Source: Enterovirga rhinocerotis (GTDB taxonomy: Bacteria > Pseudomonadota > Alphaproteobacteria > Rhizobiales > Beijerinckiaceae). Taken from it: a stretch of DNA of 64,000 bases. Where the stretch lies: the NCBI RefSeq assembly GCF_004363955.1, contig NZ_SNZR01000017.1, positions 62,001-126,000 on the forward strand. Reading direction: 5' to 3'. Every line of letters starts with the position of its first letter. Within the stretch, counting starts at the first letter, position 1. Below are positions 8,817 to 17,526 of this stretch, piece by piece. A model generated the notes under the pieces. It did no database searches. It saw only the letters and a list, made by a program, of their open reading frames with translations, and had not been told where the DNA came from. A program made the translations under genes and the position numbers.

Positions 8817-9945
8817 TCAGTCGATGTCCTCGACCTCTTCGCCGCCGCCATAGACGCGCTGCGCGAGGGCGGCCTCCATGAACGGATCGAGATCGCCGTC
8901 GAGGACGTCCGACGGGGTCGTCGACGTGACGCCCGTCCGCAGATCCTTCACGAGCTGATAGGGCTGCAGGACATAGGAGCGGATCTGGTGGCCCCAGCCG
9001 ATATCGGTCTTGGCGGCCTGCTCCGCATTCGCCTTCTCCTCGCGCTTCTTCAGCTCCGCCTCGTAGAGGCGGGCCCGCAGCATGTTCCAGGCCGTGGCCC
9101 GGTTCTTGTGCTGGGAGCGCTCCTGCTGGCAGGCGACGACGATGCCGGAGGGGATATGCGTGATGCGCACGGCCGAATCGGTGGTGTTGACGTGCTGCCC
9201 GCCCGCACCCGACGAGCGGAAGGTGTCGATCCGGCAATCGGATTCCTTGATGTCGATCTGGATCCGGTCGTCGACGACCGGATAGACCCAGACCGAGGCG
9301 AAGCTCGTGTGCCGGCGCGCGTTCGAATCGAAGGGCGAGATGCGCACGAGCCGGTGCACGCCCGACTCGGTCTTCGCCCAGCCATAGGCGTTGTGCCCCT
9401 TCATCAGGAAGGTCGCGCCCTTGATGCCGGCTTCCTCGCCGTCCTGCTGCTCGAGCAGTTCGACCTTGAAGCCGCGCTTCTCGCCCCAGCGCGCATACAT
9501 GCGCGCCAGCATCTGGGCCCAATCCTGGCTCTCCGTGCCGCCGGCGCCGGAATGCACCTCGAGATAGGTGTCGTTGGAATCGGCCTCGCCCGCGAGCAGC
9601 GTCTCGACCTGCCGCCGCGCGGCTTCCGCGGCGGCGCGCCGGATCGTCTCCTCGCCCTCGGTGATGGAGGCCTGGTCGCCCTCGGCCTCGCCGAGTTCGA
9701 TCAGGGTGACGCCGTCATCGAGGTCGGATTCGATCTTGCGGATCGCCGCCACCGCATCGTCGAGCGCGTTGCGCTCGCGCATGACGGACTGGGCGGCCTC
9801 CGGGTCGTTCCAGAGCTCGGGATCCTCGGACTTCGCGTTCAGTTCGCCGAGACGGCGATCGACGGTATCCCAGTCAAAGATGCCTCCTCAGCAGGCCCAC
9901 GGACTGCTTGGCGGCTTCGAGGAGCGATTGGATTTCGGCGCGCAT
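8817..9945 (-). CDS. prfB: Peptide chain release factor 2, with programmed +1 frameshift
   Basis: RF2 ends translation at UGA and UAA. The main frame carries SPF ([11 protein letters not shown]), the codon-recognition motif of RF2, and GGQ ([12 protein letters not shown]), which triggers peptidyl-tRNA hydrolysis. That frame alone has its first ATG at 9782 and would lack about 54 residues. The true start is ATG 9945: codons 1-23 ([23 protein letters not shown]) run to an in-frame TGA at 9874-9876, and a +1 shift on CTT-TGA-C continues with [13 protein letters not shown]. The joined product is 375 aa (9945-9877 plus 9875-8817), the normal RF2 size. This is the classical autoregulation: low RF2 favours the shift. 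Confidence 0.96.
9873..9888 (-). promoter_or_regulatory. prfB programmed +1 ribosomal frameshift signal
   Basis: On the minus strand the sequence reads AGGAGG CAT CTTTGAC. CTTTGAC occupies 9873-9879, the internal Shine-Dalgarno-like AGGAGG lies 3 nt before the CTT codon, and TGA is followed by C, the weakest termination context. This is the same architecture as the Escherichia coli RF2 site (AGG GGG TAT CTT TGA C). Confidence 0.95.
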
Positions 9946-10056
9946 GATCTTCAGAGGAATGAGCGAGGCGCTCAGATAGGGGTGTTCGCCGGAGCTGTAA
10001 ACGGCGCGGGAGCCGCCGGGACCCGCCCGGCCGCTCGGTTCCGGGGCCGAGCGCCC

Positions 10057-12492
10057 CTACCAGAGGCCGAAGCCTCCGCCGCCGCGATCCGCGTCGGGAG
10101 CCGCGCGGGCGGACGGGCCGGGTCCGCCATCGGAGGGAGGCGGCGCGACATAGGCGTCGGGCGGCGACGTTCCGGGCTTGAAGGCCTCGAGGATCGTGCC
10201 GCCGCCCTCGCCGCCGGCGCGGGCGCCGCTCGCGGCCGAGACGCGGATCAGCTTGATCCCCGGCGGCACCCGGAACGGCGTCGGCGGCTTGTCCTTGAGC
10301 GCCATCTTCATGAACTCGCCGAAGATCGGCGCCGCATAGGTGCCGGCCTGGGCATTGGCTCCCATCGAACGCGGCTTGTCGTAGCCGAGATAGAGGCCGA
10401 CCGCGAGATCGGGCGAGAAGCCGACGAACCAGAGGTCCTTGGCGTCGTTCGTCGTCCCGGTCTTGCCGGCGATGGGCTTGTTGTCGACCATCGGCCGCAG
10501 GCGGGCGGCGGTGCCGCGCAGCACCACGCCTTCGAGGATCGAGGTCATCTGGTAGGCGGTCAGCGGGTCGAGCACCTGCTCGCGCTTGTCGATGAGCTTC
10601 GGCTCGTCCTGGTTCGCCCAGTTCTCCGCCGAGCAGCCGATGCATTCGCGGTCGTCGTGCCGATAGATCGTGGCGCCCGTGCGGTCCTGGATCCGGTCGA
10701 TCAGGGTCGGCTTGATGCGCCGGCCGCCATTGGCCAGCATCGAATAGGCCGTGACCATCCGCATCACGGTGGTCTCGCCCGAACCGAGCGACATCGGCAG
10801 GATCGGCAGCAGGTCGTCGTAGATCCCGAAGCGGCGGGAATACTCGGCGATGAGCGGCATCCCCACATCCCGCGCGAGCCGCACGGTCATGAGGTTCTTC
10901 GATTTCTCGATGCCGTAGCGCAGCGTGTGCGGCCCCGTCGCCTTGCCGTCGAAGTTCTGCGGCGACCACGATTCGCCGCCCGATTCGATCGTGATCGGAA
11001 CGTCGTCGACGATGGTCGAGGGCGTGTAGCCGTTGTCGAGCGCCGTCGCGTAGACGAAGGGCTTGTAGGAGGAGCCCGGCTGGCGCTGGGCCTGGGTCGC
11101 GCGGTTGAACTCGCTCTGGTCGTAGGAGAAGCCCCCGACCATCGCGTGCACGCGCCCGGTGAACGGATCCATCGCGACGAGCGCGCCGGAGATCTCGGGG
11201 AGCTGGCGCAGCCGGTAGGCGCCCGGCTTGCTCGCCAGCGGCTCGACATAGATCACGTCGCCGACCTGGAAGGCGCTCGTCGGCGAACGCCCGGTCCAGC
11301 GCAGGCCCTCCGGCGGGATCACGCCCATCTCTCGCTCACGCGAGACGCCCTGGCCGGCCAGACGCTTCGGCTGGATGCCGATCCGGGTCTGCCCTCCGGA
11401 CGTGTCGAGAACCACGGCAAGACGCCAGGGCTGGATGTCGTTGAGAGCCGAGACCTCGGCGAGGGCAAGCCCCCATTCGCGGCCCGCGAGGTTGATGTTG
11501 CCCTGCGCCCCGCGCCAGCCATGGGCCTCGTCGAACTTGATCAGGCCGTCGACCAGCGCCTTGCGCGCCATGGCCTGGATCTTCGGATCGAGCGTCGCCC
11601 GCACCGACAGGCCGCCCTCGTAGAGCGCCTTCTCGCCGTAGCGGTCGCCGAGTTCGCGGCGAACCTCCTCGGCGAAGAAGCCCGAGGCGATCTGGTTCGG
11701 CGAATTGATGCGGAAATTGATGCCGAGCGGCTCGCTCCGCGCCTTCTCGCCCTCCTCCTTGGTGAGGTAGCCGTTGGCCACCATCAGCGCGAGGATCTCG
11801 TTCCGGCGCCCGAGCGCCTCGGCGGTCTTGCGGAAGGGATGGTAGTTGTTCGGCCCCTTCGGCAGCGCGGCGAGATAGGCGGCCTCGGCCGCGGTCAGCT
11901 CGTGGACCGACTTGTTGAAATATTCGAGGGACGCGGCGGCGATGCCGTGCACGTTGCGGCCCGGGATCAGCGTCCCGAGGAAGATCTCGTTCAGATAGAG
12001 CTCGAGGATCCGATCCTTCGAATAGGCGGATTCGATGCGCAGCGCGAGCAGCGCCTCGCGGGCCTTTCGCTCGAGCGTCTGCTCGTTCGAGAGCAGGAAG
12101 TTCTTGGCGACCTGCTGGGTGATGGTCGACGCGCCCTGCTTCGAGCCGGACCGCACGTTGCGCAGCGCGGCGCGGACGATGCCCTCGGGATCGATGCCGT
12201 TATGCTTGTAGAAATTCTTGTCCTCGGCCGAGAGGAAGGCGCCGATCACGAGCTTCGGGACGGCCTGGATCGGGATATAGAGCCGCCGCTCGCGCGCATA
12301 TTCGGCGAGCAGGCTGCCATCGGCCGCGTGGACGCGCGTCATCACCGGCGGCTCGTAATTGGCGAGCGCCGCGTGATCGGGCAGGCCCTGGCTGAACTTC
12401 CACAGGAAGTAGCCGGCCACGGCTCCCACGATCAGGAACGCGATCGCCCCGATCGAGAACAGGAAGCCGAAGAACCTGAGGATAAACCGCAT
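10057..12492 (-). CDS. mrcA: Penicillin-binding protein 1A, bifunctional transglycosylase/transpeptidase
   Basis: Class A PBP (811 aa) that polymerises and crosslinks peptidoglycan, anchored by one N-terminal membrane helix (residues 8-32) with the rest periplasmic. Transglycosylase domain: catalytic Glu in SAEDKNFYKHNGID (near residue 88) and the STITQQVAKN motif. Transpeptidase domain: SxxK as QPGSSYKP and KTG as GKTGTTND. The tail is Pro/Gly-rich. ATG 12492 is preferred over GTG 12498 because GGAAAG is 7 nt upstream. It is followed on the same strand by prfB and preceded by amiC; that order, amidase-PBP1A-prfB, is a cell-wall/translation neighbourhood seen in other Hyphomicrobiales (recalled, not checked). 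Confidence 0.95.
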   Translation of the reverse strand: MRFILRFFGFLFSIGAIAFLIVGAVAGYFLWKFSQGLPDHAALANYEPPVMTRVHAADGSLLAEYARERRLYIPIQAVPKLVIGAFLSAEDKNFYKHNGIDPEGIVRAALRNVRSGSKQGASTITQQVAKNFLLSNEQTLERKAREALLALRIESAYSKDRILELYLNEIFLGTLIPGRNVHGIAAASLEYFNKSVHELTAAEAAYLAALPKGPNNYHPFRKTAEALGRRNEILALMVANGYLTKEEGEKARSEPLGINFRINSPNQIASGFFAEEVRRELGDRYGEKALYEGGLSVRATLDPKIQAMARKALVDGLIKFDEAHGWRGAQGNINLAGREWGLALAEVSALNDIQPWRLAVVLDTSGGQTRIGIQPKRLAGQGVSREREMGVIPPEGLRWTGRSPTSAFQVGDVIYVEPLASKPGAYRLRQLPEISGALVAMDPFTGRVHAMVGGFSYDQSEFNRATQAQRQPGSSYKPFVYATALDNGYTPSTIVDDVPITIESGGESWSPQNFDGKATGPHTLRYGIEKSKNLMTVRLARDVGMPLIAEYSRRFGIYDDLLPILPMSLGSGETTVMRMVTAYSMLANGGRRIKPTLIDRIQDRTGATIYRHDDRECIGCSAENWANQDEPKLIDKREQVLDPLTAYQMTSILEGVVLRGTAARLRPMVDNKPIAGKTGTTNDAKDLWFVGFSPDLAVGLYLGYDKPRSMGANAQAGTYAAPIFGEFMKMALKDKPPTPFRVPPGIKLIRVSAASGARAGGEGGGTILEAFKPGTSPPDAYVAPPPSDGGPGPSARAAPDADRGGGGFGLW

Positions 12493-12612
12493 CCGCACAC
12501 TTTCCAGCCTGGATGGCCGGCCTTCCGGCCCGGTCGGGCGACGTTCGGCCAGCCCCCGCGCATGCCGCCCGCCCGAACCGGCGGTGATCGGCGGAGCCCA
12601 TCGACACGGTTT

Positions 12613-13815
12613 CTATGGTAAAACTGCGGCACGCTCGGCGAGCCGCGGCCCGAAAAACCGCTCGATGCCCTCCGCCATAGCGGCGGCGGATCGGGCGCGC
12701 CAGTCGTCCGAAAGCAACAGGGTCGCATCCTTGGCGTTCGACAAATAGCCGAGCTCGACGAGCACCGATGTCATGTCGGGCGCCCGCAACACGCGGAACC
12801 CCGCTTCGCGGTGCGGCTGGGGCGTGAACTGCATCACGGTCCCGAGAGCCGATTGCAGGACCCCCGCGAAGCGATGCGACAGGCCGCGCGTCTCGCGGAT
12901 GGTCAGATCGTGCAGGATATCGGACACACCCGCGCGCACCGCAGGCGGGATCTGCCCGCCGACGGCATCGGCCGCGTTTTCGCGCTCGGCGACCTTGGCC
13001 GATTCGAGATCGGTCGCCCGCTCCGCGCCCGTATAGATCGTCGCGCCGCGCCCCTTCGGGTTCGACATCGAATCGCCGTGGATCGAAATGAACAGATCCG
13101 CCCCGGCATCGCGGGCGATCCGAACCCGCTCGTCCAGCGGGACGAAGACGTCGCCGTCGCGAATCATCAGCACCCGCACGCGGCGGCCTGCGACGAGACG
13201 ATCCCGCAAGGCGCGCGCGAAGGCGAGGACGACGTCCTTCTCGTAATCCCCCGTGGTCGCGATCGCTCCCGGATCGACCCCGCCATGGCCGGCATCGATG
13301 GCCACCAGCGGCCCGGGCCCGGGCGGCGCGGCGATCGACCCGGTCGTGTCCGGATCGCGTCCGGGCGCCCGTGCCGTCTTGCGGAACGTCTCGCGATCGG
13401 CGCTCCTCAACTCGACGACAAGGTGCTTGACCTCCGGAACCGGCCCGTCGACCCATTCGAGGCGCGAGATCGTGGCGGGTGCCGCGAGGTCCACCACCAG
13501 CCGCGTCCGGCCGACCGCGAAGAGGCCGCAGCGGAAGCCCGCGACGAGCCCGACCCGGCGCCGGCCCGCCTCGTGCGGAAGCTGGCAATTCAGGCCGGGC
13601 GCCTCGACGACCGCGCGATCGGGCTTCTCGAGCAGGAAGCTGGTGGCCTCGACCGAGCGGGAGGCGACGAGGACGATCCTCGTCGCGCCCTCCTCCGCCG
13701 TGACCTCGGCCGAGACGGCCACCGACGAGCCGAAGGCGAACGCCTCCGCGGCGCCGAAGGCCGGAAGAAGCGCCAGCGCCAAGGCGGCGATGCGGATGGC
13801 GAGGGACGGCATCAT
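12613..13815 (-). CDS. amiC: N-acetylmuramoyl-L-alanine amidase, AMIN plus Amidase_3
   Basis: Periplasmic amidase (about 400 aa) cleaving the glycan-peptide bond during septum splitting. A Sec signal peptide (LAIRIAALALALLPAFGAAEAFA) is followed by a beta-rich AMIN-type targeting domain (about residues 30-140) and an Amidase_3 domain with zinc ligands in IDAGHGGVDPGA, SIHGDSM and the catalytic Glu in SVLVELGYLSN. The open frame reaches 14058, but the upstream codons are low-complexity; ATG 13815 (or 13812) puts the signal peptide at the N-terminus, though its ribosome-binding site is weak. 120 bp upstream of PBP1A on the same strand, so probably co-expressed. Confidence 0.88.
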   Translation of the reverse strand: MMPSLAIRIAALALALLPAFGAAEAFAFGSSVAVSAEVTAEEGATRIVLVASRSVEATSFLLEKPDRAVVEAPGLNCQLPHEAGRRRVGLVAGFRCGLFAVGRTRLVVDLAAPATISRLEWVDGPVPEVKHLVVELRSADRETFRKTARAPGRDPDTTGSIAAPPGPGPLVAIDAGHGGVDPGAIATTGDYEKDVVLAFARALRDRLVAGRRVRVLMIRDGDVFVPLDERVRIARDAGADLFISIHGDSMSNPKGRGATIYTGAERATDLESAKVAERENAADAVGGQIPPAVRAGVSDILHDLTIRETRGLSHRFAGVLQSALGTVMQFTPQPHREAGFRVLRAPDMTSVLVELGYLSNAKDATLLLSDDWRARSAAAMAEGIERFFGPRLAERAAVLP

Positions 13816-13981
13816 CAAACGAGAGGGCTGCGACGAGAGGGCCGGACAAGCAGACCACGGACGCCCCGAACTTGCGGCCGCTTGGTTAACGGTCGCTTTC
13901 GACCCGCCCGCCAAGGGGGCTTCGCCGCCGCGCGAGGCGAGCCCTGCTTCCGCCGCAGCGCCGGCGTGCCGATGAGACATC

Positions 13982-14009
13982 TTGTCAAACGCCGCCATCC
14001 ATCTGTAAT
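13982..14009 (+). promoter_or_regulatory. Candidate sigma-70 promoter for rne
   Basis: TTGTCA (13982-13987, 5 of 6 to TTGACA), 16-bp spacer, TGTAAT (14004-14009, 5 of 6 to TATAAT). It would start a transcript near 14016, giving a leader of about 430 nt before rne. Confidence 0.45.
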
Positions 14010-14348
14010 GGAACGGCCAACCGGTGCGGATCGATGCCGGGAGATGGCACCCGCCCAATGGGGCGCGGGGCCGGACCGTTCTCTCCCAAATCCGCCGGCG
14101 GCGACATCTCGTCCGTAGCTCGACTGCGGCTCAACCGGCAGGTCGTGCCGACCTGCTCCCATGAAGGACTGCCGATGGGCGCATTGACGGACACAGCCTC
14201 CACGCTGACCGTCGCCGCGTCCGCCGCCCGTCCGGATTTCACCGACCTCCGTCATCCGATCATGCCTCGCGTGCGTGAAGGCCGGATGACGAGGCTTTCG
14301 TTGCCAGTCCCGCGTGCTGTCGCACGCTCCATCAACCTTCGTGCCCCC

Positions 14349-14389
14349 CGAGCCTTCCGGCTCGCGGCCGCCCGCCCGGTTCCACCGGG
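14349..14389 (+). other. Two hairpins in the rne leader
   Basis: CGAGCC-TTCC-GGCTCG (14349-14364) and CCCGGT-TCC-ACCGGG (14375-14389) lie 61-101 nt before the rne start codon. In E. coli the rne leader folds into hairpins that RNase E itself recognises for autoregulation; a parallel role here is inference. Confidence 0.4.
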
Positions 14390-14449
14390 ACACGGGGTCG
14401 GCCTCATGCCGCCTCGGCCGCGGCACGATCTCCACCTTGAGAGTCCCCT

Positions 14450-17401
14450 ATGGCCAACAAGATGCTCATCGACGCCTCCCATCCGGAGGAGACCCGCGTC
14501 GTCGTAACCCGGGCGAACAAGGTCGAGGAGTTCGATTTCGAATCAGCCAACCGCCGCCAGCTTCGCGGCAACATCTATCTGGCGAAGGTCACGCGGGTGG
14601 AGCCGTCGCTCCAGGCCGCCTTCGTCGAATATGGCGGCAACCGGCACGGCTTCCTCGCCTTCAGCGAAATCCACCCCGATTATTATCAGATCCCCGTCGC
14701 CGACCGGCAGGCCCTGCTGGAAGCGGACGAGCAGGCCGAGCGCGAGGAAGAAGAGCGCGAGGAGCGCCGCGGCAGCGGCAACCGGCGTCGCCGGCGCGGG
14801 GCGCAGAGGCGCAACCGCCGCAACGGCGAGACGGTTTCCGCCCCGGTCGAGGGCGGCGAGACCGAAACCGGCGAGGCCTCCCTCGCCGTGACGGCCGATC
14901 CCGCGGAAGCCGGCCTCGATTCGGAGGCCTTTGCCGCCACCGGCGAGACCGAGGAGGCGACGCCCGCCGAGAGCGCGTCCGAACCGACGAGTGCCGAGGC
15001 TTCCGACGCCGCCGAGCACGCAGCCGCCGTCACCGACGCCCCGGCGGTCACGCCGGAGCCCGAGCAGCAGGAGCCGGCGGCCGACGAGGCCCCTGCTGCC
15101 GCGTCCGAGACGCTCGAACAGCCCCCGGTCGAGCCCGCCCTCGAGGTCTCCGCCGTGGAGCCCGTCGATGCCTCCGCCGAGACGGCCGAAGCGCCGGTCT
15201 CCGGCGAGGCCGCGCCGGACGCCGTCGAAACGGACGCCGAGCGCGAGGACGACAACGCTGCGCATGACGACAGCGACGAGGACGACGGCGAAGACGACGA
15301 GGACGAGGACGACGAGGAGAGCGACGAAGACGACGAGGACGACGACGAGGACGAGCATGTCGAGGCCGTCGGCGGTGCCGATGCGCTCGAGGAGGTTCCC
15401 CAGCGTCCCCGTCTCCATCGCCGCCAGTACAAGATCCAGGAGGTCATCAAGCGCCGCCAGATCCTGCTCGTCCAGGTCGTCAAGGAGGAGCGCGGCAACA
15501 AGGGCGCCGCGCTGACGACCTATCTCTCCATGGCGGGCCGCTACTCGGTCCTCATGCCGAACACGGGCAAGGGCGGCGGCATCTCGCGCAAGATCACCTC
15601 GGCCGAAGACAGGAAGCGCCTGAAGGAGATCGTCCAGGAGCTGGAGGTGCCCGAGGGAATGGGCATCATCCTGCGCACGGCCGGCGCCTCGCGCACCAAG
15701 CCCGAGATCAAGCGCGACTACGAATATCTGATGCGGCTGTGGGAGAGCGTGCGCGAGCTGACGCTCGAAAGCACCGCCCCCGCCCTCGTCTACGAGGAGG
15801 GCTCGCTCATCAAGCGCGCCATCCGCGACCTCTACAACAAGGAGATCGACGAGGTCGTCGTCGCGGGCGAGGAGGGCTACCGCGAGGCCAAGGACTTCAT
15901 GTCCATGATCATGCCCTCGCAGGCGAGGGCCGTGCGCCCCTACCGCGAGCCGCAGGCGCTCTTCGCGCAATTCGGCGTCGAGGCGCAGCTCGATTCGATG
16001 TTCTCGAACCAGGTGACGCTGAAATCGGGCGGCTACCTCGTCATCAACCCGACCGAGGCGCTCGTCTCGATCGACATCAATTCCGGGCGCTCGACGCGCG
16101 AGCACAATATCGAGGACACCGCCCTCAAGACCAATCTCGAGGCGGCCGAGGAGATCGCGCGGCAGCTTCGCCTGCGCGACCTCGCCGGCCTGATCGTGAT
16201 CGACTTCATCGACATGGAGGAGAAGCGGAACAACCGCTCCGTCGAGAAGAAGCTCAAGGACTGCCTCAAGAACGACCGCGCCCGCATCCAGGTCGGCCGC
16301 ATCTCCCCGTTCGGCCTCCTCGAAATGTCGCGCCAGCGCATCCGGACGGGGGTGCTCGAATCCTCGTCCGTGCCCTGCCGCCACTGCGCCGGCACCGGCT
16401 TCGTCCGGGCCGTCCCCTCGGTCGCGCTGCAGATCCTGCGCTCGCTCGAGGAGACGCTGCTGCGCACGGCCACGCACAACATGGCCGTCCGCACCAGGAC
16501 CGAGATCGCCTTCTACATCCTCAACCAGAAGCGCGCGCATCTGGCCGAGATCGAGAGCCGGTTCGGCGTCGCCATCGCCGTGTCGGCGGACGATACCCTG
16601 TCGGGCACGACGACCTTCGCCATCGAGCGGACCTCGCCCGTCACCGCGCCCGTGCGCGCGCCGGCAACCGGGATCCGGGTCGATTCCATCACGCCCGTCG
16701 ACGAGCCGATCGAGATCGAGGCGACCGCCGAGTTCGAGATCGAGGAGGAGGAGGAGCTCGAGGTCCGCGCCGAGCGCGAGCCTCGCCGGGAGCGGGGGCC
16801 TCGCCGTGAGCGCGAGCCCCGTCGGGAGCGCGAGCCTCGTGGCGAGCGGGAGCCTGAGGACGAGGGACAATCCGGCGAGGAGCGTGAGGATCGCGCCGAG
16901 AAGCGTGCCGAGGATGACGGCGAGGACGCGAACCGTCGCCGTCGCCGGCGTCGCCGGCGCCGCGGCTCCGCCAATGGCGACCGCGATCCGTCCGTGCAGG
17001 CCGATTCCGAGACGGATTCCGGCGATGGCGAGGAGACCGATCGCGAGCTCGCCGAGGAGACCGGAGCGGAGCAGCAGGCGTCGACCGCCGAACCGGCCCC
17101 CGCCGAGGAGCGTCCCGCTCAGGACGATGCCGCAGTGCAGGTGACGGCAGAGGCCACAGAGACCGTCGTGGCCGAAGCCTCCGCGCCCGAAGCACCTGCG
17201 ACCGAAGCCGCTTCGCCGGCGCCGGAAGCCGAGGCGCCCGTCTCCGAGGCCGCCGAGGCCCCCGCTCAGGTTTCGGAACCCGAGCCCGCGCCGGAGCCGG
17301 AACCCGAGCCGGTCGCCATCGTGCTGACGCCGCCCGATCCGAGCCGTCCCAAGCGCGGCGGCTGGTGGTCCAAGGCGAAATCCGCTCTCACGGGAGCGTA
17401 G
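14450..17401 (+). CDS. rne: Ribonuclease E, degradosome scaffold
   Basis: Essential endoribonuclease (983 aa) for mRNA decay and rRNA/tRNA processing. The S1 domain starts at about residue 38 (GNIYLAKVTRVEPSLQAAFV) but is split by a very large insertion (about residues 95-320) containing an Asp/Glu tract at roughly 264-303; S1 resumes with KEERGNKGAALTTYLS. Catalytic metal-binding Asp residues are in SIDINSGRST and IVIDFIDME; the Zn-link that holds dimers together is VPCRHCAGTG. The C-terminal third is disordered: an Arg-rich run (REPRRER repeats near 775-800), RRRRRRRRR near 825, acidic Ala/Pro-rich sequence, and a final PKRGGWWSKAKSALTGA. That GWW motif binds PNPase in Caulobacter (known). 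Confidence 0.96.
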   Translation: MANKMLIDASHPEETRVVVTRANKVEEFDFESANRRQLRGNIYLAKVTRVEPSLQAAFVEYGGNRHGFLAFSEIHPDYYQIPVADRQALLEADEQAEREEEEREERRGSGNRRRRRGAQRRNRRNGETVSAPVEGGETETGEASLAVTADPAEAGLDSEAFAATGETEEATPAESASEPTSAEASDAAEHAAAVTDAPAVTPEPEQQEPAADEAPAAASETLEQPPVEPALEVSAVEPVDASAETAEAPVSGEAAPDAVETDAEREDDNAAHDDSDEDDGEDDEDEDDEESDEDDEDDDEDEHVEAVGGADALEEVPQRPRLHRRQYKIQEVIKRRQILLVQVVKEERGNKGAALTTYLSMAGRYSVLMPNTGKGGGISRKITSAEDRKRLKEIVQELEVPEGMGIILRTAGASRTKPEIKRDYEYLMRLWESVRELTLESTAPALVYEEGSLIKRAIRDLYNKEIDEVVVAGEEGYREAKDFMSMIMPSQARAVRPYREPQALFAQFGVEAQLDSMFSNQVTLKSGGYLVINPTEALVSIDINSGRSTREHNIEDTALKTNLEAAEEIARQLRLRDLAGLIVIDFIDMEEKRNNRSVEKKLKDCLKNDRARIQVGRISPFGLLEMSRQRIRTGVLESSSVPCRHCAGTGFVRAVPSVALQILRSLEETLLRTATHNMAVRTRTEIAFYILNQKRAHLAEIESRFGVAIAVSADDTLSGTTTFAIERTSPVTAPVRAPATGIRVDSITPVDEPIEIEATAEFEIEEEEELEVRAEREPRRERGPRREREPRREREPRGEREPEDEGQSGEEREDRAEKRAEDDGEDANRRRRRRRRRRGSANGDRDPSVQADSETDSGDGEETDRELAEETGAEQQASTAEPAPAEERPAQDDAAVQVTAEATETVVAEASAPEAPATEAASPAPEAEAPVSEAAEAPAQVSEPEPAPEPEPEPVAIVLTPPDPSRPKRGGWWSKAKSALTGA

Positions 17402-17494
17402 TCGCCGGGGGCGGTCCGGATCCGGCCGCCTCGCTACCTCCGGCGCAAGCCGGGGCCGGCGAGGCGATGCCGATCTGCCGCAGACGCTCCCCCT

Positions 17495-17516
17495 GATCCC
17501 GGCTCGCGCCGGGATC
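17495..17516. terminator. Hairpin between convergent rne and aminotransferase
   Basis: Perfect 9-bp stem GATCCCGGC (17495-17503), loop TCGC, GCCGGGATC (17508-17516). A weaker CCGGC-GCAA-GCCGG hairpin precedes it. It sits just beyond the aminotransferase stop at 17527 and 94 bp after the rne stop. No T-run. Confidence 0.5.
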
Positions 17517-17526
17517 GGCGCTCAAG

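Larger units (their letters stand above)
13816..14449. other. 634-bp divergent intergenic region: amiC promoter side and rne leader
   Basis: No convincing gene is present; open frames here are Arg/Pro-rich shadows. The plus strand holds a good promoter at 13982-14009 and two hairpins close to the rne start, so most of the region is interpreted as a roughly 430-nt untranslated leader of rne. The amiC promoter should lie in 13816-13990 on the minus strand, but I do not see a clear match. Confidence 0.6.

Noticed and set aside
9568-12621. Very long plus-strand open frame (over 1000 codons) antisense to PBP1A
   Set aside because: It is Arg/Asp/Gly-rich with no domain, and the minus-strand PBP1A has full motifs. 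High GC removes stops from the opposite strand.
14034-14507. 157-codon frame through the rne leader
   Set aside because: It overlaps the rne start in another frame, is Pro/Arg-rich, and lacks a ribosome-binding site of note.
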